Shown here: one piece after another, positions 36,629-45,552 of the stretch
Numbering within the stretch: the stretch's first letter is position 1
How the letters are laid out: the number at the start of each line of letters is the position of its first letter
NCBI RefSeq assembly: GCF_900104765.1
Contig: NZ_LT629737.1
Span: forward strand, 2,046,001-2,110,000
Reading direction: 5' to 3'
Origin: Gillisia sp. Hel1_33_143
GTDB lineage: Bacteria > Bacteroidota > Bacteroidia > Flavobacteriales > Flavobacteriaceae
Length of the DNA stretch: 64,000 nucleotides
Program-made: the position numbers and the translations under genes
The notes under the pieces: model-generated
The model's input: only the letters and a program-made list of their open reading frames with translations
What the model was told of the DNA's origin: nothing
Databases searched by the model: none

Positions 36629-38112
36629 AAAGTATAAATCTTATATTTCCACATCAATTATTCAAAGAATCTCCACTTTTTGAATATGATGCTCCTGTAT
36701 ATCTAGTTGAAGAATATTTATTTTTCAATCAATATAAATTTCACAAACAGAAGATAGCTTTTCATAGAGCCACTATGAGAAGATATGCAGACTTTCTAAA
36801 GAATACTGGAGGTTATGAGGTGCATTATATTGAAGCTACAGAACCTATCTCTGATATTAGATCTTTACTTATAGAATTAAATAATAATGGAGTAACGCAT
36901 ATAAATTATATAGATCCAACAGATTTTTGGCTGCAACAACGATTGGAAAAAGGTTTTAAAGAATTAGGTATTTCCTCTTCGTGTTGTAGGTCTCCTTTAT
37001 TTCTAAATTCAAAAGAAGATATTACCGATTATTTTAAAAAAGATCAAAAGAAATATCAGCAGAAGAATTTTTATTTAGAGCAACGTAAAAAGAACAATAT
37101 TTTTATAGAACCCAACGGTTCTCCAACGGGAGGAAAATGGAGCTTTGATGAGGACAATAGAAAGAAATACGAAGCCAAAAAGCAACCTCCAGTAATACAT
37201 TATCCAGATGTAGATAGCTATTATAAAGAAGCTAAAGATTACGTAGAAAAGCATTTTTCTAAAAATTTAGGTACCATTACTGCACATGCACTATATCCTA
37301 CCAGTTTTGAGGCCACCCATTCTTGGTTAGATCAATTCTTCGAAAATAGATTTTTAGAGTTCGGAAAATATGAAGATGCTATAGTTGCAGAATATTCTAT
37401 ATTAAACCATAGCGTTCTAACCCCTATGCTTAATGTAGGTTTAATTACGCCACCTCAGGTTATAGATGCCTGTTTGGAATATGCAAGAGAAAATGATATT
37501 CCTATTAATTCTACGGAAGGATTTATAAGACAGGTTATAGGTTGGAGAGAATTTATTAGAGGTGTTTACGAGGTTAGGGGAGTGGAAGAGCGCACCACAA
37601 ATTTTTGGAAGTTTAAGCGTAAGATCCCGGCGTCTTTTTATGATGGTACCACTGGAATAGTTCCTATAGATAAAACGATCAAAAAAGTATTGGAAACCGG
37701 CTATTGTCATCACATAGAACGTTTAATGGTGCTTGGGAATTTTATGGTGTTGTGTGAGTTTGACCCAGATGAGGTTTATAAATGGTTTATGGAACTGTTT
37801 ATAGATGCGTATGATTGGGTGATGGTAACCAATGTTTATGGAATGAGTCAGTTTGCAGATGGAGGCTTGATGGCTACAAAACCTTATATAAGTGGAAGCA
37901 ATTATTTAAAGAAGATGAGTAATTATCCTAACGGAGAATGGCAGGCAGTTTGGGATGGTCTTTTCTGGCGCTTTATGGATAAACATAGAGATTTCTTTCT
38001 TGCTAATCCCAGATTAGGAATGCTGGTAAGAATGTTTGATAAGATGCCTGTGGAAAAAAAGACATTACATTTAGAAAATGGAGAGAATTATCTTTCTACG
38101 CTACCAACTTAA
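36625..38112 (+). CDS. Cryptochrome/photolyase of the FeS-BCP ((6-4) photolyase-like) family without Fe-S ligands
   Basis: 495 residues from the ATG at 36625 (a TTG extension to 36610 is unlikely). The N-terminal Rossmann domain reads [16 protein letters not shown]; the FAD domain has [41 protein letters not shown] and [19 protein letters not shown]. These blocks are those of the bacterial (6-4) photolyase family PhrB. In that family the segment after GG(L)xxSKPYxxSG normally holds CxxC...CPFN; here it is [18 protein letters not shown], with no cysteine. The upstream Cys position (about 340-345) is IVP. All four 4Fe-4S ligands therefore seem lost. Confidence 0.82.
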   Translation: MKSINLIFPHQLFKESPLFEYDAPVYLVEEYLFFNQYKFHKQKIAFHRATMRRYADFLKNTGGYEVHYIEATEPISDIRSLLIELNNNGVTHINYIDPTDFWLQQRLEKGFKELGISSSCCRSPLFLNSKEDITDYFKKDQKKYQQKNFYLEQRKKNNIFIEPNGSPTGGKWSFDEDNRKKYEAKKQPPVIHYPDVDSYYKEAKDYVEKHFSKNLGTITAHALYPTSFEATHSWLDQFFENRFLEFGKYEDAIVAEYSILNHSVLTPMLNVGLITPPQVIDACLEYARENDIPINSTEGFIRQVIGWREFIRGVYEVRGVEERTTNFWKFKRKIPASFYDGTTGIVPIDKTIKKVLETGYCHHIERLMVLGNFMVLCEFDPDEVYKWFMELFIDAYDWVMVTNVYGMSQFADGGLMATKPYISGSNYLKKMSNYPNGEWQAVWDGLFWRFMDKHRDFFLANPRLGMLVRMFDKMPVEKKTLHLENGENYLSTLPT

Positions 38113-38162
38113 CAGGATTTAATTACACAAAAAAGTGAGGTTACAGACCAAAATTAAACTTT

Positions 38163-38591
38163 ATGATGCTATTTAATACTACAAATACCAATCAGATTTT
38201 TATTCAGGAGAGTACAGATGCTGTGGGGAAGCCTTTTTCATTTTTAGAGAAAATAAAGCTGGGAAAGATAAGTTCAGGTAAATTAGAGATTGCAGCGTTT
38301 AGTCCAAAACTTCAACCAGAAATGTTAGCAGTTGCAGATAGTTCTTTTGCAACCATCGTTTTACGGCCTAAGGGAATCATAGTAAATATAAGCGATGCAA
38401 CAAACCAATATTCATGGGTTATTCCATATTACAGATTGGTGATTTATAATACCCAGACCTTTACGATACATGCAAATGGGCATTTTATTAAGTGTAGAAG
38501 AAATAAGAACTATCATGATAATAAGAAATTTATTAATAAAATGATCGATCTTAAAAATGACTCGTTAAACTTAGAGTATTATGATGGATAA
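38163..38591 (+). CDS. Hypothetical protein of the photolyase operon
   Basis: 142 residues, soluble, beta-rich (AFSPKLQPEMLAVADSSFAT, PKGIIVNISDATNQYSWVIP, FTIHANGHFIKCRRN). No family recognised. Start at 38163 or three bases later (MM). It is 50 bases after the FeS-BCP-like photolyase and 26 bases before the CIA30 gene, same strand. Confidence 0.55.
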   Translation: MMLFNTTNTNQIFIQESTDAVGKPFSFLEKIKLGKISSGKLEIAAFSPKLQPEMLAVADSSFATIVLRPKGIIVNISDATNQYSWVIPYYRLVIYNTQTFTIHANGHFIKCRRNKNYHDNKKFINKMIDLKNDSLNLEYYDG

Positions 38592-38617
38592 GCAGAGAAC
38601 CATTAAACAAAATCAAG

Positions 38618-39151
38618 ATGAAATTAAAGCTAACTATATTCACCTTATTTTTATTTACTATGCAAACAACCACAATTTTTAAATTTGATAAGACAACAGA
38701 TATTTCAGGATGGTCTGTGGTAGATGATGGAGTTATGGGAGGTAGATCTGCAGGAAAATTTCATCTAAACAATGAGGGGAATGCAGTATTTGAAGGTCGG
38801 GTTTCGTTAGAGAATAACGGCGGGTTTTCTTCTGTTAGATATGGCTTTGAAGAGATGAGTACCAAAGGATTTACCAAAGTGCTTCTAAAAGTAAAAGGAG
38901 ACGGTAAAACCTATCAATTTAGAGTAAAGCATAAAACAAAAGATTACTATTCTTATATAGTGAACTTCCAACCTTATGAAGAGTGGGGAACGATAGAATT
39001 AACACTTACAGAGATGTACCCTGCTTTTAGAGGAACTAATCTTGATATTCCAAATTATGACAGAGAAAGTATAGAGGAAATTGCCTTTTTAATAGGCAAT
39101 AAAAAAGCCGAGGATTTTAAATTAGAAATAGCATCTATTATTTTGAAGTAG
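38618..39151 (+). CDS. CIA30-family protein
   Basis: 177 residues with a hydrophobic N-terminus (1-17, possible signal). It shows the complex-I-intermediate-associated protein 30 (CIA30) pattern: DDGVMGGRSAG, FEGRVSLENNGGFSSVR, and the beta-sandwich segment KVKGDGKTYQFRVK. In bacteria the domain has no settled role; it resembles carbohydrate-binding modules. It ends the photolyase operon. Confidence 0.8.
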   Translation: MKLKLTIFTLFLFTMQTTTIFKFDKTTDISGWSVVDDGVMGGRSAGKFHLNNEGNAVFEGRVSLENNGGFSSVRYGFEEMSTKGFTKVLLKVKGDGKTYQFRVKHKTKDYYSYIVNFQPYEEWGTIELTLTEMYPAFRGTNLDIPNYDRESIEEIAFLIGNKKAEDFKLEIASIILK

Positions 39152-39214
39152 AACTTTGTAGACTTAAAAAAAGCATAATTACGGCTACAGATCTTAGATC
39201 TTTAATCCCCTTCT

Positions 39215-40426
39215 TTAATCCAGATCTACCACAACTTTTGTTGGCATACAGAAGGTAAATTTAATTTCATCTTCTAAAGAACTCACCTTCATTTTACCGC
39301 CATGGGCTTTGGCAATTTCAGAAGAGATATATAGTCCTAAACCAAGTCCGGATTTATTATTCTCAGAATTTGTAGAAAAGAATGGTTTAAAAAGACTTAT
39401 CATTTTTTCTTCTGGAATTTTCTCACCCGCATTTAAGACGCTTATTTTAAATTGGCCATTCTCTGCAGTAACCTTGGTTTGAATAGGCTTTAGAGGATCC
39501 CCGTGCTTAACAGCATTGCTCAAAAGATTGGAGTATAATTGCCCAATTCTATTATGATCGCACTCTACCTCTTCCTTAAGATCTATTTTCACCAGAATTT
39601 TATGATCAGGATCTACGGTTCTAATTTCATCTATTACCTGAAGTAATGTTGTTTCTAAGATATTGTTATTCTTAGCAATTTCAAGGGAAATACCATCGCC
39701 TAAATGTCCTTTAGCAAAATCCAGAAGATTATCTATTAAAGCCTGCATTCTATAGGAGGTAGCCTTTATTGTTCGCACTTGGCGCTTTGCCAGTTCTGGT
39801 AGCTCTATTTTTAATAAAATGTCTGCACACATCCTTGTAGTACCAACCGGATTACGAAGATCATGGCCTAATATGGCAATAAAGGTTTCTCGAAGTTCTG
39901 TAATATGCCTTTCTTCCTTTAAACTGGAATTCAATTCTTCTAATTCTTCCACTGCATCCAGATGAAAAGATATAAGTTGCGTGTATAGTTGAAATAGATC
40001 TTTAATCACCTTATTTTCTAGCTTAGCAGGCTCTGGGTCTATAGCACAAAGAGTCCCGAAAAAACTTCCGTCTTTTTTAAAGATAGGAAAGGAAATATAA
40101 CTCTGAAATCCATAGCGCTCTGGTGTTTTATGATTACAAAATTGCTCATTCTTCGCAACATGTTCTATAATAACTGGAGTATTATGCTGGCGAATCTCAT
40201 TACAAATGGTGGTTTCTAAAACCAATTCATCTCCTGTATTAAGGCCAAAATTTATTTCATCTTGCGAAACACAAGTAATCCATTTTTCATCGGTTACTCT
40301 AGCAACTGCAGAAAATTTCATTCCTGTAGTTCTGCAAATAACATTAAGAATAGATGGGATTGCACCTATTTTAGAGATATTATCAATATCATCAATTAAA
40401 TGAGGGGCTAAATTTTCTCTGTACAT
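39215..40426 (-). CDS. GAF-domain sensor histidine kinase
   Basis: 403 residues, soluble. An N-terminal GAF domain (about 20-160; includes CNEIRQHNTPVIIEHVA and SYISFPIFKKDGSFFGTLCA), HisKA with FIAILGHDLRNPVGTT, and HATPase with SNLLSNAVKHGDP and SGLGLGLYISSEIAKAHGG. It resembles bacteriophytochrome-type kinases without a PAS or phytochrome domain. No response regulator is adjacent. Convergent to the CIA30 gene; its neighbours suggest, without proving, a link to light or redox. Confidence 0.88.
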   Translation of the reverse strand: MYRENLAPHLIDDIDNISKIGAIPSILNVICRTTGMKFSAVARVTDEKWITCVSQDEINFGLNTGDELVLETTICNEIRQHNTPVIIEHVAKNEQFCNHKTPERYGFQSYISFPIFKKDGSFFGTLCAIDPEPAKLENKVIKDLFQLYTQLISFHLDAVEELEELNSSLKEERHITELRETFIAILGHDLRNPVGTTRMCADILLKIELPELAKRQVRTIKATSYRMQALIDNLLDFAKGHLGDGISLEIAKNNNILETTLLQVIDEIRTVDPDHKILVKIDLKEEVECDHNRIGQLYSNLLSNAVKHGDPLKPIQTKVTAENGQFKISVLNAGEKIPEEKMISLFKPFFSTNSENNKSGLGLGLYISSEIAKAHGGKMKVSSLEDEIKFTFCMPTKVVVDLD

Positions 40427-40616
40427 AAACTGAAAGCGTTATTTTTCAAAGATACTAAATAGATAAATTAACATACTAGCTAATAACAGCGATTAAAACC
40501 TCAAATCTGGGATATTAAAATTAGAGGATTTGGGAGTTTTATTACTATCAATTTTCGGGTAGCATATTTATTCATTCTTAGCAATATTCATTGATCGATA
40601 AAAAATAGTTTGTATT

Positions 40617-41030
40617 CTAAAACGAAATTTCCAAAAGACTATAAATAAATAAAAATGACCATAAGACAGTACGTATCCAATTCTTTTTAACGAGGCTAGT
40701 GAGCATTTTTTGATCTCCGTTGTTTTTCGCAATTTTAGAATGAATTGGCACAAAGATGCCAAAGGTAGAAATCCAAATTACGGCAATGGTTAGAAGACTG
40801 ATTATAGTATAAAAGTTTGATTGCGTGATAAGTTGATAAAAAGCAATTCCTAATTGTCCAAACATCAAAGGGATCACGATAGTACTAAACCTTTTGGTAT
40901 ACGCAGTATGCCAATTCACTAATTTTTCGGGACTATAGTATGCAAAGCTAGGATATACAATACGCTGAATGATCCAGATAAGCACTAATAATCCAAAATC
41001 TAATAATAATCTTATTATTTCTATGCTCAT
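40617..41030 (-). CDS. Four-helix membrane protein
   Basis: 137 residues with about four hydrophobic segments (residues 5-24, 50-68, 74-95, 117-134). No clear family name. It shares an ATGA start/stop overlap with the glutathione peroxidase gene and is thus coupled to it, possibly as a membrane partner in oxidative stress. That role is inferred from position only. Confidence 0.6.
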   Translation of the reverse strand: MSIEIIRLLLDFGLLVLIWIIQRIVYPSFAYYSPEKLVNWHTAYTKRFSTIVIPLMFGQLGIAFYQLITQSNFYTIISLLTIAVIWISTFGIFVPIHSKIAKNNGDQKMLTSLVKKNWIRTVLWSFLFIYSLLEISF

Positions 41031-41554
41031 TTTAAATGCTTAGTGATCTTGGTACTTAGTGGATTGGTGATTGAGAAATAATAATCTATTAAGTTTCCTT
41101 TTTCATCTACGAGGTATTTTTGAAAGTTCCATTTTACACTAGAACTTTTCTTATTATTAAGTTCTTTAGAAGTTAGCCATTTGTAGAGGTCGTGCTGTTT
41201 ACTGCCTTTTACATTTATTTTTTCTGTTAGTAAAAATGTAACTCCAAAATTCACTTCACAAAATTCTTGAATTTGCTCAGCTTCTCCCGGTTCTTGTTTC
41301 CCAAATTGATTGCATGGTGAACCTATTACCACCAGACCTTCCGGATAGCTATCACTTAATTTCTGAAGTTCTTTGTACTGTTTAGTAAATCCACATTCTG
41401 AAGCTACATTTACAAATAGCATCATTTTTCCCTTATAATCTAATAGCGTTATAGGTTTTCCATCTAGAGCATTAATCCTAATATCGTAGATAGATCTTTC
41501 ATTTTGTTTTGTAGAAGATATAGGCGCCACCTTCATTTTATCATTAGTTTTCAT
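41027..41554 (-). CDS. Glutathione peroxidase-like thiol peroxidase
   Basis: 175 residues. The peroxidatic Cys lies in NVASECGFTKQY, the second block is GSPCNQFGKQEPG, a resolving Cys candidate is in QEFCEVNFGVTF, and the Trp/Asn pair is in VKWNFQKYLVD. This Cys-type enzyme probably uses thioredoxin or bacillithiol to reduce peroxides. The start may be the ATG at 41536 (MKVAPISS). Coupled to a membrane protein gene downstream. Confidence 0.88.
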   Translation of the reverse strand: MKTNDKMKVAPISSTKQNERSIYDIRINALDGKPITLLDYKGKMMLFVNVASECGFTKQYKELQKLSDSYPEGLVVIGSPCNQFGKQEPGEAEQIQEFCEVNFGVTFLLTEKINVKGSKQHDLYKWLTSKELNNKKSSSVKWNFQKYLVDEKGNLIDYYFSITNPLSTKITKHLK

Positions 41555-41691
41555 GTAAATTGGGATTTTTGTAAAAATGCCACTAATTATTCAAAGATGC
41601 TATTAATCAATTATTAACCTCTTATTAAAATATTCTTACCAACCTATTTTTATGGTTGGAAGTGAGATTGTGAATATCTATTCTTAGATAA

Positions 41692-41723
41692 TTTTTGAAG
41701 GCGTCTTTTTAAATTTATATTTG
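41692..41723 (+). promoter_or_regulatory. Promoter of the DUF4494 gene
   Basis: TTTTTG (41692-41697), 18 bases, TATATTTG (41716-41723): a full match to the Bacteroidota -33/-7 pattern. The ATG is at 41746. Confidence 0.75.
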
Positions 41724-41745
41724 GCACCCTTAAAAAAATCAAGAT

Positions 41746-42285
41746 ATGAGTGCAACGTGGTATGAGTGTAAAGTTAAGTATAGAAAAACACATGAAACTG
41801 GAGAACAAAAAGTTATCTCTGAGACCTACTTATTAGATGCGATCTCTTTTACAGAAGCAGAAGCAAGAATAACAGAAGAAATGACCGCTTACACGAGCGA
41901 GGAATTTATGATCACCAATATAAAAGTGGCAAATCTAGCAGAAGTTCATCCTTTTGAGAATTCAGACAGATGGTTTAAAACCAAAGTCTCTCTAATGGCT
42001 ATAGATGAAAAAAGCGGGAAAGAGAAAAAATCTAACATGTACCTTTTAGTTCAGGCAAACGATGTGAAAGAAGCCTTTGATAATTGCACGAAGGCTATGG
42101 AAAATACTATGGGAGATTATTCTATTCCGGCCATTAATGAGTCACCAATAGTAGATGTATTTCCTTACTTTTCTGGGGAAGTTGAAGATTCAGAAGAAAT
42201 GAATGCAATTAAAGCTGAAACTGAAGATGTAGTAAATGAAGAGGTTTTAGAGGATGAAGTGTTAGAAGAAACAGAAATCGCGTAA
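41746..42285 (+). CDS. DUF4494 domain protein
   Basis: 179 residues. TWYECKVKYRKTHETGEQK and LLDAISFTEAEARITEEM identify DUF4494, an uncharacterised Bacteroidota family. The final 25 residues are strongly acidic. It has its own promoter and a terminator behind it. Confidence 0.85.
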   Translation: MSATWYECKVKYRKTHETGEQKVISETYLLDAISFTEAEARITEEMTAYTSEEFMITNIKVANLAEVHPFENSDRWFKTKVSLMAIDEKSGKEKKSNMYLLVQANDVKEAFDNCTKAMENTMGDYSIPAINESPIVDVFPYFSGEVEDSEEMNAIKAETEDVVNEEVLEDEVLEETEIA

Positions 42286-42306
42286 GTAATAGATTTCTAA
42301 TATAAG

Positions 42307-42340
42307 AACGCCTCTTATTTTTAAAGAGGCGTTTTTTTTT
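42307..42340. terminator. Bidirectional intrinsic terminator
   Basis: AACGCCTCTT (42307-42316) pairs with AAGAGGCGTT (42324-42333), loop ATTTTTA, followed by a T run on the plus strand. It separates the DUF4494 gene from the convergent small membrane gene. Confidence 0.88.
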
Positions 42341-42345
42341 AATAA

Positions 42346-42567
42346 TTATTTCCCTAGGTCTGGTCTATCTTCATATAGATCCTTAAATGTTTTATCTGTA
42401 CTATAATTATCTCTTAAGATCTTATAAACACTGAAAATTAACAGTGCTTGCCCAATAAGCATTATTCCAAAAATAATTCCGAAGGAGATATTAAAGTTAG
42501 CCAACACACAAAGTGTTATTAAAAGTACGGTGGTTATTACCAACCAATTAATGGCAGTTATTTTCAT
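42346..42567 (-). CDS. Small two-helix membrane protein
   Basis: 73 residues with two hydrophobic stretches (about 6-25 and 28-50) and a polar tail (DKTFKDLYEDRPDLGK). Not recognised. It is divergent from ccoI, whose control site lies between them. Confidence 0.5.
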   Translation of the reverse strand: MKITAINWLVITTVLLITLCVLANFNISFGIIFGIMLIGQALLIFSVYKILRDNYSTDKTFKDLYEDRPDLGK

Positions 42568-42640
42568 AATATCTTTTTACTTAAGTTAACCATTTTCTAC
42601 GGAGATCATTCTCAATAAATTCTTAAAAAATTCGAGAAAA

Positions 42641-42684
42641 CTGACAGGCATCATTTTGTTACTTTATCACTATCATCAATTTTG
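42641..42684 (+). promoter_or_regulatory. Crp/Fnr-type site and promoter of ccoI
   Basis: CTGAC-AGGC-ATCAT (42641-42654) has the TGA-N6-TCA core of Crp/Fnr sites, centred at 42647.5. CAATTTTG (42677-42684), seven of eight matches to the -7 box, is centred 33 bases downstream. The same spacing occurs at the cco operon and hemN, which fits activation from about -41.5. Confidence 0.6.
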
Positions 42685-42710
42685 TAAAAGCTAATGCCAA
42701 CTTTAATTAT

Positions 42711-45107
42711 ATGGAGTCTTGCTTTCATTGTGGTGATATTTGTAGTACAACCAATATTTCTCATCAGGATAAATCTTTTTGTTGCAATGGTTGTAAAACT
42801 GTTTTTGACATTTTAAATGATAATGATCTTTCCTATTATTATGATCTGGAAAGAACTCCCGGAACCAGTCCGCTAGCACAAGAAGGAAAATTTGATTTTT
42901 TAGAGAATTCAGAAATTATTAAGCAGTTGGTAGAGTTTGATGAAGATGGTATTCAGGTAGTAAGCTTTCTTATTCCATCTATACATTGTAGTTCCTGTAT
43001 CTGGGTTTTAGAAAATTTAAATAAGCTAGATCCTGCCATAAGGAACGCGCAGATCAATTTTCCAAAAAAGACACTTAGAGTTTCGTATAAGAGCACCGAG
43101 ATCTCTTTAAAACAATTGGTGCTGTTGCTGTCTAGAATTGGATATGAGCCTTATATTTCGCTAGAAGATGCCACAAAAAAAGGAACAATAATAGATCGAG
43201 GCCTTATCTACAAAATTGGCGTGGCTGGCTTTGCATTTGGTAATATTATGTTTCTGTCTTTTCCGGAATATTTTGAAGTAGATGAATTTTGGCTCAATCA
43301 ATACAAACATGTTTTTAGATGGTTGATGTTCGCGCTATCTTTACCGGTGATCACCTACGCTGCAAGAGATTATTTTATATCTGCATTTAAAGGGCTTCGT
43401 TCTAAGATCTTAAATATAGATGTACCAATCGCCCTTGGAATTATCGTTTTATTCTTGAGATCTTCGGTAGATATTACGATGAATTGGGGATCTGGATATT
43501 TTGATAGTATGTCTGGACTTGTCTTTTTTCTATTGTTAGGAAAGTTCTTTCAGCAAAAAACATATGCGTTTTTATCTTTTGAAAGAGATTACAAATCTTA
43601 CTTTCCTATTGCAGTAACTAGATTACAAAAGAAAAACTCTTCTTCCGAAGAAATAGAAGAGCAGGCACAGGTTTATGAACTTAAAAAAGGAGATCGTATC
43701 TTAATTCGAAATTCAGAATTACTACCTGTAGATGGAATTTTAATAAAAGGGACAGCTTTAATAGATTATAGTTTTGTAACCGGAGAGGCAGCACCTCTTC
43801 ATAAAAGTTCTGGAGATATGCTCTATGCCGGAGGAAGGCAGCAGGCAGGTTCTATAGAAGTTGAGGTCTTAAAATCTATAGAACAGAGCTACCTTACTCA
43901 GCTATGGTCTAATGAAGTATTTGATAAGAACAAGGAAAGTACTTTCCAATCTCTAACAGATAAGATTAGTAAAAGCTTTACTATAAGCCTACTTAGCATT
44001 GCTATTTTTGGCTTTGTGGGTTGGATGTTCATAGATAGTTCTAAAGCATTGAATGTTTTTACTGCGGTACTTATAGTTGCTTGCCCCTGTGCTATTGCAT
44101 TGGCAGCTCCATTTACACTAGGTAACCTTCTTCGTATTTTTGGTAGCAATAAATTATATATAAAAGATAGTTCTGTTATAGAGCAAATGGCGAATGTAGA
44201 TACTGTGGTGTTCGACAAGACAGGAACTTTAACTACCACTTCCAATAACATAATTTCTTATGAAGGTATATCTCTTACTACAGAAGAAGAATCGCTTCTT
44301 ACCAGTACGCTTCGCGCATCTAATCACTCCTTAAGCAGACAGTTATATGAGCTTTTAAATAAAAATGAAATTCAAACCTTAGATGATTTTGAAGAAAATG
44401 TAGGTCAGGGAATCACCGGAGTTATCAATAAACATCATATTAAAGTAGGTTCTATAAGTTATGTGGGTCTAAATTCTGAATCCTTAAAGAGCGATCAACG
44501 CACCGCAGTACATATAAGTACAGATAATCAATACAAGGGTTGTTATGTTTTCTATAATGATTACAGACAAGGGATCAAGCCTATTTTCGATTCCTTGACG
44601 CCGGACAGGGAGATCATTATTCTCTCTGGAGATAATGATGGCGAAAAAGATAATTTGTTAAAACTACTCCCTGTCAACTCTAAATTGCTGTTCAACCAAA
44701 AACCAGAAGATAAACTCTCATATATCCATTCTTTACAGGAAAAAGGGAAAAAAGTTATGATGATAGGCGATGGTTTAAATGATGCTGGAGCATTGGCTCA
44801 GAGTGATGTTGGTATTTCTATTTCTGAAAACGTGAATATTTTCTCACCTGCCTGTGATGGAATTTTAGATGCTTCCAGATTTCAGGATCTTACCACCTAT
44901 TTGGAAATTTCAAAAAAAGGAGTGAAAACTATTAAGAACGCCTTTAGATTTTCGCTTTTTTATAATGTTATAGGTTTAGGTTTTGCATTATCAGGAAATC
45001 TAGCTCCTGTGGTTGCAGCAATCTTAATGCCTCTAAGTTCTATTAGCATTGTAATATTTACAACACTGGTTACTTATAGATTAGGTAATAACCTCAATAA
45101 ATTCTAA
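42711..45107 (+). CDS. ccoI: Copper-transporting P-type ATPase CcoI (FixI)
   Basis: A 798-residue P1B ATPase that supplies copper for cbb3 oxidase assembly in the inner membrane. It begins with a CxxC-type metal domain (CFHCG, FCCNGC) and has an HMA-like CSSC at 93-96. The membrane CPC motif is in IVACPCAIALAAP (about 457-459), the phosphorylation site in FDKTGTLT (about 501), and the hinge GDGLNDAGAL near the end. It is followed after about 230 bases by the cco structural operon, and shares a regulatory site architecture with it. Confidence 0.93.
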   Translation: MESCFHCGDICSTTNISHQDKSFCCNGCKTVFDILNDNDLSYYYDLERTPGTSPLAQEGKFDFLENSEIIKQLVEFDEDGIQVVSFLIPSIHCSSCIWVLENLNKLDPAIRNAQINFPKKTLRVSYKSTEISLKQLVLLLSRIGYEPYISLEDATKKGTIIDRGLIYKIGVAGFAFGNIMFLSFPEYFEVDEFWLNQYKHVFRWLMFALSLPVITYAARDYFISAFKGLRSKILNIDVPIALGIIVLFLRSSVDITMNWGSGYFDSMSGLVFFLLLGKFFQQKTYAFLSFERDYKSYFPIAVTRLQKKNSSSEEIEEQAQVYELKKGDRILIRNSELLPVDGILIKGTALIDYSFVTGEAAPLHKSSGDMLYAGGRQQAGSIEVEVLKSIEQSYLTQLWSNEVFDKNKESTFQSLTDKISKSFTISLLSIAIFGFVGWMFIDSSKALNVFTAVLIVACPCAIALAAPFTLGNLLRIFGSNKLYIKDSSVIEQMANVDTVVFDKTGTLTTTSNNIISYEGISLTTEEESLLTSTLRASNHSLSRQLYELLNKNEIQTLDDFEENVGQGITGVINKHHIKVGSISYVGLNSESLKSDQRTAVHISTDNQYKGCYVFYNDYRQGIKPIFDSLTPDREIIILSGDNDGEKDNLLKLLPVNSKLLFNQKPEDKLSYIHSLQEKGKKVMMIGDGLNDAGALAQSDVGISISENVNIFSPACDGILDASRFQDLTTYLEISKKGVKTIKNAFRFSLFYNVIGLGFALSGNLAPVVAAILMPLSSISIVIFTTLVTYRLGNNLNKF

Positions 45108-45268
45108 ACTTCCTCCTATCCTGAAGATCTTCAATAACTTTGGAAAGTGAGCCTTCATAATTTAGATATTTCCCTAAATACCTAGTTATCAAATTGTTTT
45201 GAAAAGTGCTGTATTTATTAGCCTTTACGTGATATGTTATAGCATCTTTTTAACGAACAAATACCTCT

Positions 45269-45316
45269 AAACCTGACAATCGTCAGGTTTAAAAAAACTT
45301 CATAATCATAATTTTA
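45269..45316 (+). promoter_or_regulatory. Crp/Fnr-type operator and promoter of the cco operon
   Basis: A perfect 22-base dyad, AAACCTGAC-AATC-GTCAGGTTT (45269-45290), centred at 45279.5 with TGA-N6-TCA at its core. The -7-like box TAATTTTA (45309-45316) is centred 33 bases downstream. The dyad could also fold as a hairpin, but there is no T run behind it on either strand, so an operator is favoured. Confidence 0.7.
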
Positions 45317-45335
45317 CACATTGATATTTAAGCCT

Positions 45336-45551
45336 ATGGAAATTATATATATGCTTCTTGCAATTAGTGTTATTGTGGCGGTTTTATTTTTTATAGCCTT
45401 CATAATCTCTGTAAAAAGTGGTCAATATGACGATACCTATACGCCATCTGTTAGAATGTTATTTGATGATGAGCTTGTAGATACTAAGAAAAATAATAAA
45501 GATCAATCAGTTTCTAACCAATCAAACAAATCAAAAGTTCAACGTAAGTAA
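45336..45551 (+). CDS. ccoS: Cytochrome oxidase maturation protein CcoS
   Basis: 71 residues from ATG 45336 ([13 protein letters not shown]); the frame also reaches a TTG at 45321, which is less likely. One membrane helix (about 4-27) followed by [18 protein letters not shown], the CcoS/FixS pattern. It helps insert cofactors into the cbb3 oxidase. ccoNO begins two bases after its stop. Confidence 0.88.
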   Translation: MEIIYMLLAISVIVAVLFFIAFIISVKSGQYDDTYTPSVRMLFDDELVDTKKNNKDQSVSNQSNKSKVQRK

Positions 45552-45552
45552 T

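Noticed and set aside
40568-40762. Minus-strand 64-residue frame
   Set aside because: It overlaps the four-helix membrane protein gene in another frame and lacks a family pattern.
45269-45290. Intrinsic terminator after ccoI
   Set aside because: The dyad can form a hairpin but has no following T run on either strand; its core and spacing to the -7 box favour an operator.
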